Shown here: positions 1 to 7,413 of the stretch, piece by piece
Numbering within the stretch: the first letter of the stretch is position 1
Layout: every line of letters starts with the position of its first letter
Assembly (NCBI GenBank): GCA_023415035.1
Contig: JAEZLX010000126.1
Coordinates: 1 to 7,413, forward strand
DNA length: 7,413 nucleotides
Reading direction: 5' to 3'
Source: Pseudomonadota bacterium
GTDB lineage: Bacteria; Pseudomonadota; Gammaproteobacteria; Burkholderiales; Burkholderiaceae_C
Program-made: the position numbers and the translations under genes
Notes under the pieces: generated by a model
Databases searched by the model: none
What the model was told of the DNA's origin: nothing
The model's input: only the letters and a program-made list of their open reading frames with translations

Positions 1-1714
<1,714 letters not shown>

Positions 1715-1722
1715 GTTGGAAT

Positions 1723-1727
1723 CTCCC
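1723..1727 (-). promoter_or_regulatory. Ribosome binding site of clpB
   Basis: GGGAG on the minus strand sits eight bases before the ATG at 1714. It supports this start over the in-frame ATG at 1774, whose extra 20 residues do not resemble ClpB and whose codons would overlap the predicted promoter. Confidence 0.7.
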
Positions 1728-1745
1728 GCAATCGTGAACATCCAC

Positions 1746-1775
1746 CCATGTGGCGTCCGCCCGCCACATTTCAAG
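1746..1775 (-). promoter_or_regulatory. Candidate sigma-32 heat-shock promoter of clpB
   Basis: On the minus strand CTTGAAA (1775-1769) is an exact match to the sigma-32 -35 consensus. After 15 bases comes CCACATGG (1753-1746), a fair match to the -10 consensus CCCCATNT, differing at the third and last positions. The spacing lies within the usual range. The predicted transcript would start near 1739 and give a leader of about 25 bases before the clpB ATG. clpB belongs to the sigma-32 regulon in many proteobacteria, which agrees with the site. The match was made by eye and no transcription start is known. Confidence 0.7.
1748..1769. repeat. Perfect inverted repeat, 8-base arms and 6-base spacer, inside the clpB promoter
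   Basis: The arms are ATGTGGCG (1748-1755) and CGCCACAT (1762-1769), exact reverse complements separated by six bases. The repeat fills the -35 to -10 spacer, takes in the last base of the -35 box and covers most of the -10 box. The predicted transcript starts downstream, so a role as a DNA operator is more likely than an RNA hairpin in the leader. It does not resemble CIRCE (HrcA) or HAIR (HspR). It is not a standard terminator for the gene upstream, because no T-run follows on the minus strand. Confidence 0.6.
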
Positions 1776-1808
1776 ATCCGGTATGGTCCTGCCCCCGTGG
1801 GCGAGCCG

Positions 1809-2549
1809 TCAACGCCAGTAGGCGTAGGTCCAGGCCGGCCGGAAGCCGAAGCGGGTATAGAGCGAGATGGCGACCTTGTTGGAGGCCTCGACCTGCAGGA
1901 AGGCCTTGTGCAGCCGCCGCTCCAGCGCCATCAGCGCCATGGCCCGCAGGATCCCAGAGGCCAGTCCCCGGCCACGGGCCTTGGGCGTGGTGCGCATCCC
2001 GTGGATGCCCAACCATCCCTCGTTCAGCGAGGCCATGCCGACCGCCTGTGTCTCGCCGGCCATGCGCACGCTCGCATAGAGACAACCCTTGGCGCGGGTC
2101 ATCAGGCGGGTGCGGTGGGCCCCATCCTCGGCGTCAAAGCCTTCCCCCACGTAAGCGGCCATCAAGGCCCCGTCGGGTTCGGCCGCCAGATCGCAGGAGG
2201 CGACCGCCTGCACCGCCAGCAGGCTGGCCAGGGGCGCCGTCATCACGTGGGTGGGCTTGGTGCGCACGAAGCCGCGGTCGTCCAGCGCCTGATGGACCGC
2301 TTGCCAGGACGGATCATCGGGCACCCGAAACCAGGGTTCGAACCCCGCCTTCGTGTAGAAGCGGTCGATCCTGGCGATGTCGTCCGGATCGGGCCTGTCG
2401 TGCCGCAGTGGCACGGCGCTGCGTGCGCGGCCCACGGTGCCCTGATCCATCGGCAGCAGCCAGTCGCGCCAGGCCTTGATCTCGGGAGGCGGAACCGCCT
2501 TGAGCGTGGCGCGTTCCAGCGCGGCGATGTCCTCGGGTTTGAGTGGCAT
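1809..2549 (-). CDS. GNAT family N-acetyltransferase, two-domain type, substrate unknown
   Basis: The 246-residue product should transfer an acetyl group from acetyl-CoA to an amine; the acceptor cannot be told from sequence. The C-terminal half carries a clear GNAT fold: GIHGMRTTPKARGRGLAS (181-198) is motif A with the pyrophosphate-binding RGRGLA loop, and LQVEASN followed by YTRFGFRP (218-238) is motif B. The N-terminal half (about 24-103) has TVGRARSAVPLRH, FYTKAGFEPWFRV and THVMTA, a pattern I associate with degenerate first domains of tandem GNAT proteins. No signal peptide or membrane segment is seen. The start follows moaE by 18 bases and has a very strong ribosome binding site, so it is probably translated from the moa transcript. 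It lies between Moco genes and clpB, but this gives no firm functional clue. Confidence 0.88.
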   Translation of the reverse strand: MPLKPEDIAALERATLKAVPPPEIKAWRDWLLPMDQGTVGRARSAVPLRHDRPDPDDIARIDRFYTKAGFEPWFRVPDDPSWQAVHQALDDRGFVRTKPTHVMTAPLASLLAVQAVASCDLAAEPDGALMAAYVGEGFDAEDGAHRTRLMTRAKGCLYASVRMAGETQAVGMASLNEGWLGIHGMRTTPKARGRGLASGILRAMALMALERRLHKAFLQVEASNKVAISLYTRFGFRPAWTYAYWR

Positions 2550-2553
2550 CCGG

Positions 2554-2562
2554 CCTCCCTCC
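2554..2562 (-). promoter_or_regulatory. Strong ribosome binding site of the GNAT gene
   Basis: GGAGGGAGG on the minus strand lies in the 18-base gap after the moaE stop. Its two GGAGG-like registers place the core four to eight bases before the ATG at 2549. It is the strongest Shine-Dalgarno sequence in the window and fixes the start. Confidence 0.75.
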
Positions 2563-2567
2563 GGGAA

Positions 2568-3041
2568 TCAGGTATTGGGCTGGTGTATGCCCCAGCGTGC
2601 CAGCGCCACATCGTCGGAGGCGCACGCATCGACCCAGCGTGCGCCTGCCGGCGTGAGCTCCTTCTTCCAGAACGGCGCCTGGGTCTTGAGATAGTCCATC
2701 AGGAACTCGCACGCCTGGAAGCTCTCGCCGCGGTGGGCTGACGTCACCGCCACCAGCACGATCTGGTCAGCCGGCTGCAGCAGCCCGACGCGGTGGATGA
2801 CACGCGCCCCGCGGATGTCGAAACGGCGAAAGGCCTCGTCGATCATGCCCTCGATGGCCTTCTCGGTCATGCCCGGGTAGTGCTCGAGCTCCATCGTGGC
2901 CACCGATTGCCCGTCATTGCGGTCGCGCACCGTGCCGACGAAGGTGCAGATGGCACCGACGCCGCCATCACTCGCGCGCAGGGCAGCCACCTCGGCAGAC
3001 AGGTCGAAGTCCTCGGTCTGGATGCTGACCCGCCCTGTCAT
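2568..3041 (-). CDS. moaE: Molybdopterin synthase catalytic (large) subunit MoaE
   Basis: MoaE pairs with MoaD in a heterotetramer that adds two sulfurs to cyclic pyranopterin monophosphate (precursor Z), making molybdopterin in the cytosol. The 157-residue protein is near the family's usual length of about 150. Visible family features are the FVGTVRD strand (34-40), LEHYPGM (52-58), the HRVG segment (83-86), SAHRGESF (101-108) and the active-site run DYLKTQAPFWKKE (116-128). Lys119 and Lys126 fall at the same numbers as the catalytic lysines of E. coli MoaE. The ATG lies four bases after the moaD stop, and its GGAGG ribosome binding site is inside the last codons of moaD, which suggests coupled translation of the two subunits. 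No defect is seen. Confidence 0.97.
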   Translation of the reverse strand: MTGRVSIQTEDFDLSAEVAALRASDGGVGAICTFVGTVRDRNDGQSVATMELEHYPGMTEKAIEGMIDEAFRRFDIRGARVIHRVGLLQPADQIVLVAVTSAHRGESFQACEFLMDYLKTQAPFWKKELTPAGARWVDACASDDVALARWGIHQPNT

Positions 3042-3045
3042 GGCC

Positions 3046-3306
3046 TCACCCTCCGGTCACGGGCGGAAAAAACGCCACTTCGGCGCCCTCGGGCAGCGCG
3101 GCGGACTCGTCGCACATCGCCTGGTTCAGTGACACACGCACCGCCCGTCCACGTGCCAGCGCCTCGGCATGGGCGCCGCCACGGGCCACCAGCTCGTCGC
3201 GAAGCTCGGCAAGCGTGCCGGCCGACGTGCTCCACGGCTCGCTGCCCGTGCCGATCGCCTCGCGGATCGAAGCGAAATACCTCAACTGGATCTGCCTGGT
3301 CGTCAT
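3046..3306 (-). CDS. moaD: Molybdopterin synthase sulfur-carrier (small) subunit MoaD
   Basis: MoaD is a small beta-grasp, ubiquitin-like sulfur carrier. Its C-terminal glycine is adenylated by MoeB and turned into a thiocarboxylate that supplies the sulfur for MoaE. The 86-residue protein ends in FFPPVTGG, with the required terminal Gly-Gly exposed at the very end. It starts with a typical strand, IQLRYFASIREAIG (6-19), followed by the helix region TLAELRDELVARG (31-43). The ATG is 14 bases after the moeA stop, with a GGGCGG-type ribosome binding site in the gap. moeB and the sulfur-transfer enzymes are not in the window. The single gene is intact. Confidence 0.96.
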   Translation of the reverse strand: MTTRQIQLRYFASIREAIGTGSEPWSTSAGTLAELRDELVARGGAHAEALARGRAVRVSLNQAMCDESAALPEGAEVAFFPPVTGG

Positions 3307-3320
3307 GCCTTCACCGCCCT

Positions 3321-4610
3321 TCAGCGCGCCAGCAGATCGGCCAGCGACAGATAGGGAACGAGATCGCCGTGCCGGATCGTGGCGCCGGCGGGATTGTCCA
3401 CCAGGCCGTCCGACCAGACGGTGGACGTGAGCACGCCCGAGCTCTGGTTGGGGTACAGGTCCAGACCGCCGTTGGCATTGCGGCGCACGCGCAGGAACTC
3501 GCGCCGGCGATCGGCCTTGGCGATGCTGAAATGCGCAGGCAGCATCACCGGCCGCACGGCCGGCTTCCAGTAGCGCTCGGCCGCACCCTGGAGCTTGAGC
3601 AGGAACGGCCGCACCAGCATCAGGAAGGTCACGAAGCTGGACACCGGGTTGCCCGGGAGACCGATGAAATGACAGGGCGCCGCATGGCTGGCACCCGCAC
3701 CGGCATCGCGGCGGATGGTGCCGTAGGCAAAGGGCTTGCCCGGCTTCATGGCGATCTGCCAGAGGTCAAGGCTGCCCAGCGCCTGCACGGCCGGCTTGAT
3801 GTGGTCTTCCTCGCCCACCGACACGCCGCCGCTGGTCAGGATCAGGTCGTGGTGGTCGGCGGCCGTCTTGAGCGCGGCCAGGGTCGCCTCGCGGCGATCA
3901 GGCACGATGCCCAGGTCGCTGACCTCGCAGCCCAGGCGCTGCAGCAGCACGCGCAGGAAGAAGCGGTTCGAGTTGTAGATGGTGCCCGGCTTCATCTCGG
4001 CCGGCGGCAGTTCGCCGGGCATGACCAGCTCGTCACCGGTGCTGAACAGGGCCACGCGCGGGCGCGCCTGCACCTGCACCCAGGCGCGGCCAATGCCGGC
4101 CGCCAGGCCGATGGATGCGGGCCCCAGCCGCTCGCCGCGGGAGAGCACCACGGCACCACGGGTCACGTCCTCGCCGGCGCGGCGGATCCATTGCCCCGGC
4201 CGGGGCACCACATCGATGTGCACGGCATGCAGGTCACCGCCGACTTCGCGCGTGTCCTCCTGCATGACCACGGCATCCGCCCCATCGGGCAGCGATGCGC
4301 CGGTGAAGATCCGCGCGCAGGTGCCCGGCTGCAGCGGCGCTGCCTCGTGACCGGCGGCAATGCGCTGGGACACGGGCAGCACGACGCCGGCTTCGGTCAC
4401 GTCGGCCAGACGGACCGCATAGCCGTCCATGGCGGAGTTGTCCTGCGGCGGCACATGCAGTTCGGAAACCAGGTCCTCGGCAAGCACGCGGCCGTCGGAC
4501 TCCACCACCGGAACCTGTTCGGCCTGCGTGAGCGGCTCGACACGGCCCAGCAGATCCGACAGGGCCTCGTCGAGCGCCATCATGGGGGGACGGGGTCGTG
4601 GTGCGTTCAT
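3321..4610 (-). CDS. moeA: Molybdopterin molybdotransferase MoeA
   Basis: MoeA uses adenylylated molybdopterin (the product of MogA-type enzymes) and molybdate to form the molybdenum cofactor in the cytosol. The 429-residue protein has the standard layout: PPQDNSAMDGYA (54-65), whose Asp62 corresponds to the essential Asp59 of E. coli, then IFTGASLPDGADAVV (101-115), RAGEDV (144-149), the MoCF-binding domain with FSTGDEL (189-195), LTSGGVSVGEEDH (258-270), KPGKPFAYG (289-297) and GLPGNPVSSF (317-326), and a C-terminal beta domain. A short Ala/Gly-rich insert (about 302-313) precedes GLPGNP. The start at 4610 was chosen over Met10 and Met11 because those follow a C-rich run with no ribosome binding site, while a weak CGGA lies before 4610. 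It follows thrC by 21 bases. Confidence 0.96.
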   Translation of the reverse strand: MNAPRPRPPMMALDEALSDLLGRVEPLTQAEQVPVVESDGRVLAEDLVSELHVPPQDNSAMDGYAVRLADVTEAGVVLPVSQRIAAGHEAAPLQPGTCARIFTGASLPDGADAVVMQEDTREVGGDLHAVHIDVVPRPGQWIRRAGEDVTRGAVVLSRGERLGPASIGLAAGIGRAWVQVQARPRVALFSTGDELVMPGELPPAEMKPGTIYNSNRFFLRVLLQRLGCEVSDLGIVPDRREATLAALKTAADHHDLILTSGGVSVGEEDHIKPAVQALGSLDLWQIAMKPGKPFAYGTIRRDAGAGASHAAPCHFIGLPGNPVSSFVTFLMLVRPFLLKLQGAAERYWKPAVRPVMLPAHFSIAKADRRREFLRVRRNANGGLDLYPNQSSGVLTSTVWSDGLVDNPAGATIRHGDLVPYLSLADLLAR

Positions 4611-4631
4611 GTTCCGGTCGGCTTGGTTCTG

Positions 4632-6062
4632 TCAGTCCTTGCAGTGGTCGGCGATGTAGCGCTGCACGGCGGCCACATCTGGGGCCATCACCTGCACGCG
4701 CTTGGGCAGCTCCTCGATGCCGGCAAAGCGCGCCGGCCGCTCGGGCTCGCGGCCCAGCGCCTCCCGGATGGTCTCGGCGAACTTGATCGGCAGCGCCGTC
4801 TCCAGCACCACCACCACCTCGCCAGCGCGGCGGCGCTCGCGCGCGACCTTCACGCCGTCGGCGGTGTGGGTGTCGATCATCGTACCGAAGCGCTCCCAGG
4901 TATCCTTGATCGTCATCAAGCGGTCGGCATGGGTGCTCTTGCCGCTGGCAAAGCCGTAGCGTGCGGACGCCTCGGCAAACACCAGCTCACAGCCCAGATC
5001 GAAGCGCCCCTCGCGCGCGAGCTGCTCGCCGAACAACGCGCGGGTGCGGGCCGCATCACGGCCGAGCAGGTCGAACACGAAGCGCTCGAAGTTGCTGGCC
5101 TTGGAAATGTCCATCGAGGGGCTGGACGTCTCGTACGTGTCGGCACTGCCGCGCACCCGGTAAGTGCCGGTGCGGAAGAACTCGTCGAGCACGTCGTTCT
5201 CGTTGGTGGCCACGATCAGGCGGTCGATGGGCAGGCCCATCTGGCGCGCCACGTGGCCCGCGCACACGTTGCCGAAGTTGCCGCTGGGCACGCAGAAGCT
5301 GACCTTCTGGTCGTTGGACGTGGTGGCCTGGAAGTAGCCGGCGAAGTAGTACACCACCTGCGCCAGCAGGCGCGCCCAGTTGATCGAGTTGACGGTGCCG
5401 ATCTTGTACTGGCGCTTGAACGCCAGATCGTTGCTGACCGCCTTGACGATGTCCTGGCAGTCGTCGAACACCCCCTCGACCGCGATATTGTGGATGTTGG
5501 CGTCCTGCAGGCTGAACATCTGCGCCTGCTGGAACGGACTCATGCGGCCGTGCGGGCTGAGCATGAACACGCGCACGCCCTGCTTGCCGCGCATCGCGTA
5601 CTCGGCCGCGCTGCCGGTGTCGCCCGAGGTGGCGCCCAGGATGTTGAGCTGTTCGCCACGGCGCGCCAGTTCGTACTCGAACAGGTTGCCCAGCAACTGC
5701 ATGGCCATGTCCTTGAAGGCCAGCGTCGGCCCGTTGGACAGCGCCTCCAGGTAGAAGCCCTCTTCCAACCGCTTGAGCGGAACGATTGCCTTCGTTCCGA
5801 ACACATCGGCCGCGTAGGTTTTGCAGCACAGCGCGCGCAGGTCGTCGGCCGGGATGTCGTCGATGTAGAGCGACAGCACCTCGTAGGCCAGCGCGGCATA
5901 GCCCTCGTCGGCCAGCACGCGGCGCCAGCGCGCCAGGGTCTCGCCATCCACCTGCGGATAGGCTTCGGGCAGGTACAGCCCGCCGTCGGGTGCCAGACCC
6001 TCGAGCAGGATCTCGCAGAAGCGCTTGCGATCCGGATGGCCTCTCGTGGACAGGTACAGCAT
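4632..6062 (-). CDS. thrC: Threonine synthase
   Basis: This PLP enzyme of fold type II converts O-phosphohomoserine and water to threonine and phosphate, the last step of threonine synthesis. At 476 residues it matches the longer class found in proteobacteria and yeast, beginning with the YLSTRG N terminus. The PLP Schiff-base lysine is Lys117 in SNGPTLAFKDMA (109-120). Other family motifs are ATSGDTGSAA (144-153), SPHGRMSPFQQAQM (169-182), VNSINWAR (224-231), the phosphate-binding PSGNFGN (259-265) and SPSMDISKASNFER (314-327). Its ATG overlaps the hom stop by one base (TGATG), so translation is probably coupled to hom. An AGGAAG sequence in the last hom codons can serve as ribosome binding site. 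Homoserine kinase (thrB), which supplies its substrate, is not in the window. Confidence 0.97.
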   Translation of the reverse strand: MLYLSTRGHPDRKRFCEILLEGLAPDGGLYLPEAYPQVDGETLARWRRVLADEGYAALAYEVLSLYIDDIPADDLRALCCKTYAADVFGTKAIVPLKRLEEGFYLEALSNGPTLAFKDMAMQLLGNLFEYELARRGEQLNILGATSGDTGSAAEYAMRGKQGVRVFMLSPHGRMSPFQQAQMFSLQDANIHNIAVEGVFDDCQDIVKAVSNDLAFKRQYKIGTVNSINWARLLAQVVYYFAGYFQATTSNDQKVSFCVPSGNFGNVCAGHVARQMGLPIDRLIVATNENDVLDEFFRTGTYRVRGSADTYETSSPSMDISKASNFERFVFDLLGRDAARTRALFGEQLAREGRFDLGCELVFAEASARYGFASGKSTHADRLMTIKDTWERFGTMIDTHTADGVKVARERRRAGEVVVVLETALPIKFAETIREALGREPERPARFAGIEELPKRVQVMAPDVAAVQRYIADHCKD

Positions 6063-7396
6063 CAGTTCAACTCTTCCTTGCGGATGCGGGTGATCGGCGC
6101 CAGCACCGTGGGCAGGCCCTGGATTTCGGCCAGCGCCTTGTCCATGTCACCTTCGCGGGTGTCATGCGTCAGGATGATGAGATCGGTCTGGTTCGAGCCT
6201 TCGCCGCCCACTTCATCGGCTTCGCGCTGCAGCACGGCGTCGATGCTGATGCCTGCATTGGCCAGCAGCGTGGTGATCTTGGCCAGCACACCGGCTTCGT
6301 CCGCCACGCGGATGCGCAGGTAGTAGCTGGTCACGACGTCGGCCATGGGCAGCACGGGCAGTTCGTTGCCGGCCTCGGCCAGCGTATTGGCCTGGAAGGC
6401 CAGCGCCGGCACGCGGTGGGCGGGGTCGGAACCATCCATGCGGGCGATATCGACCAGGTCGGCAATCACGGCCGAAGCGGTGGGCTCGGAGCCTGCGCCC
6501 TTGCCGTAGTACAGCGTGGTGCCGACGGCGTCGCCATGCACCACCACCGCGTTCATCGCACCTTCCACATTGGCAATCAGGCGCTTGGTAGGCACCAGCG
6601 AGGGATGCACGCGCAGCTCCACGCCCTTGTCCGTGCGCTTGGTGATGCCCAGCAGCTTGATGCGGTAGCCCAGCTGTTCGGCGTACCGGATGTCGGTGGA
6701 AGTCAGCTTGGTGATGCCTTCCACATAGGCCTTGTCAAACTGCACGGGAATGCCGAAGGCAATGGCGCTCATCAGCGTCGCCTTGTGCGCGGCGTCCACG
6801 CCTTCGATGTCGAAGGTCGGGTCGGCTTCGGCGTAGCCCAGTCGCTGGGCTTCCTTCAGCACCACGTCAAAGTCCAGCCCCTTGTCACGCATTTCGGACA
6901 GGATGAAGTTGGTCGTGCCGTTGATGATGCCGGCCACCCACTGGATCTGGTTGGCGGTCAGGCTTTCGCGCAGCGCCTTGATGATCGGAATGCCACCGGC
7001 CACGGCCGCTTCATAGGCCACGATCACGCCCTTCTCGGCCGCAGCCTTGAAGATTTCCGTGCCGTGCACGGCCAGCAGCGCCTTGTTGGCGGTCACCACG
7101 TGCTTGCCGGCGGCAATGGCTTCGAGCACCAGCGCCTTGGCAATGCCGTAGCCGCCGATCAGCTCCACGACCACGTCAATGTCGGGGTTGGCGATGACTT
7201 CGCGCGCATCGCCCACCACCTTGGCCGCATCGCCCACGATCTGCCTGGCGCGTGTCGTGTCCAAGTCGGCCACCATGGCAATCTCTATGCCACGACCCGC
7301 ACGGCGGCGGATCTCTTCCTGGTTGCGCTGGAGCACCTGGAAGGTGCCGCTACCCACGGTGCCAATGCCCAGCAGGCCTACTTGAATCGGTTTCAT
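6062..7396 (-). CDS. hom: Homoserine dehydrogenase, monofunctional, with C-terminal ACT domain
   Basis: The enzyme reduces aspartate-4-semialdehyde to homoserine with NAD(P)H, at the branch to threonine and methionine. The 444-residue protein has an N-terminal Rossmann fold with GLLGIGTVGSG (7-17), the VTANKALLA segment (101-109), and the catalytic domain with AGIINGTTNFIL (155-166) and EADPTFDIEGVDAAHK (190-205), which holds the conserved Asp201 and proposed catalytic Lys205. Residues from about 357 (YYLRIRVADEAGVLAKI) form an ACT domain, which in this family commonly mediates feedback inhibition by threonine. It is not fused to aspartokinase, unlike E. coli ThrA. The start at 7396 gives the canonical MKPIQVGLLG N terminus; only 17 bases lie upstream in the window, with no convincing ribosome binding site, so the promoter is out of view. 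Confidence 0.96.
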   Translation of the reverse strand: MKPIQVGLLGIGTVGSGTFQVLQRNQEEIRRRAGRGIEIAMVADLDTTRARQIVGDAAKVVGDAREVIANPDIDVVVELIGGYGIAKALVLEAIAAGKHVVTANKALLAVHGTEIFKAAAEKGVIVAYEAAVAGGIPIIKALRESLTANQIQWVAGIINGTTNFILSEMRDKGLDFDVVLKEAQRLGYAEADPTFDIEGVDAAHKATLMSAIAFGIPVQFDKAYVEGITKLTSTDIRYAEQLGYRIKLLGITKRTDKGVELRVHPSLVPTKRLIANVEGAMNAVVVHGDAVGTTLYYGKGAGSEPTASAVIADLVDIARMDGSDPAHRVPALAFQANTLAEAGNELPVLPMADVVTSYYLRIRVADEAGVLAKITTLLANAGISIDAVLQREADEVGGEGSNQTDLIILTHDTREGDMDKALAEIQGLPTVLAPITRIRKEELN

Positions 7397-7413
7397 GTCG
7401 TTGGATCGCTCGT

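Noticed and set aside
1748..1769. The inverted repeat as a Rho-independent terminator for the GNAT gene
   Set aside because: The stem is only eight pairs and is followed on the minus strand by GGGTGGATG, not a T-run. Its place between -35 and -10 boxes fits a promoter site better.
1715..1774. Longer clpB start at 1774 adding 20 residues
   Set aside because: The added residues do not match the ClpB N terminus, the start lies inside the sigma-32 -35 box, and a ribosome binding site stands before the ATG at 1714.
3046..3306. moaD and moaE as a possible fused or frameshifted gene
   Set aside because: moaD ends cleanly in the functional Gly-Gly, its TGA is followed four bases later by the moaE ATG, and both proteins have normal lengths.
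2793..6323. Very long open frame on the plus strand, 1176 codons, antisense to the moaE to hom region
   Set aside because: It runs opposite five well-identified genes and its product is His/Ala/Gln/Leu-rich low-complexity protein with no recognisable domain. Third-position GC bias commonly removes stops from an antisense frame.

Overview
The window reads as ordinary chromosomal DNA of a GC-rich betaproteobacterium, probably Burkholderiales and close to Comamonadaceae such as Acidovorax or Comamonas. I base this on protein-level resemblance from memory, the GC-rich codon use and the gene order; no database search was possible. All recognisable genes lie on the minus strand, so transcription runs from the right end to the left. 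There is no gene-free stretch above 300 bases. I see no RNA gene, mobile element or CRISPR array.

The right part (about 7396 to 4632) holds hom and thrC, two enzymes that take aspartate semialdehyde towards threonine. Homoserine kinase, which acts between them, is not here. The hom stop and the thrC start share one base. Then come moeA, moaD and moaE (4610 to 2568), which act late in molybdenum cofactor synthesis. MoaD and MoaE together form molybdopterin synthase, and MoeA inserts molybdate. The gaps are 21, 14 and 4 bases. A GNAT acetyltransferase of unknown substrate follows 18 bases after moaE, behind a strong ribosome binding site. The five named genes and the GNAT gene therefore look like one transcription unit, although no upstream promoter is visible in the window.

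A 94-base gap (1715 to 1808) separates this run from clpB, the heat-shock protein disaggregase, which runs off the left edge. The gap carries a good match to a sigma-32 heat-shock promoter, with a perfect 8-6-8 inverted repeat between and overlapping its -35 and -10 elements.

The most notable point is that clpB contains an in-frame TAG at codon 316, where the family has a conserved Glu (GAG). The frame is otherwise open and well conserved on both sides to the window edge. This is a single G-to-T change on the coding strand: either a very recent loss of ClpB function or a base-call error. I found no evidence of a new multi-gene system here.
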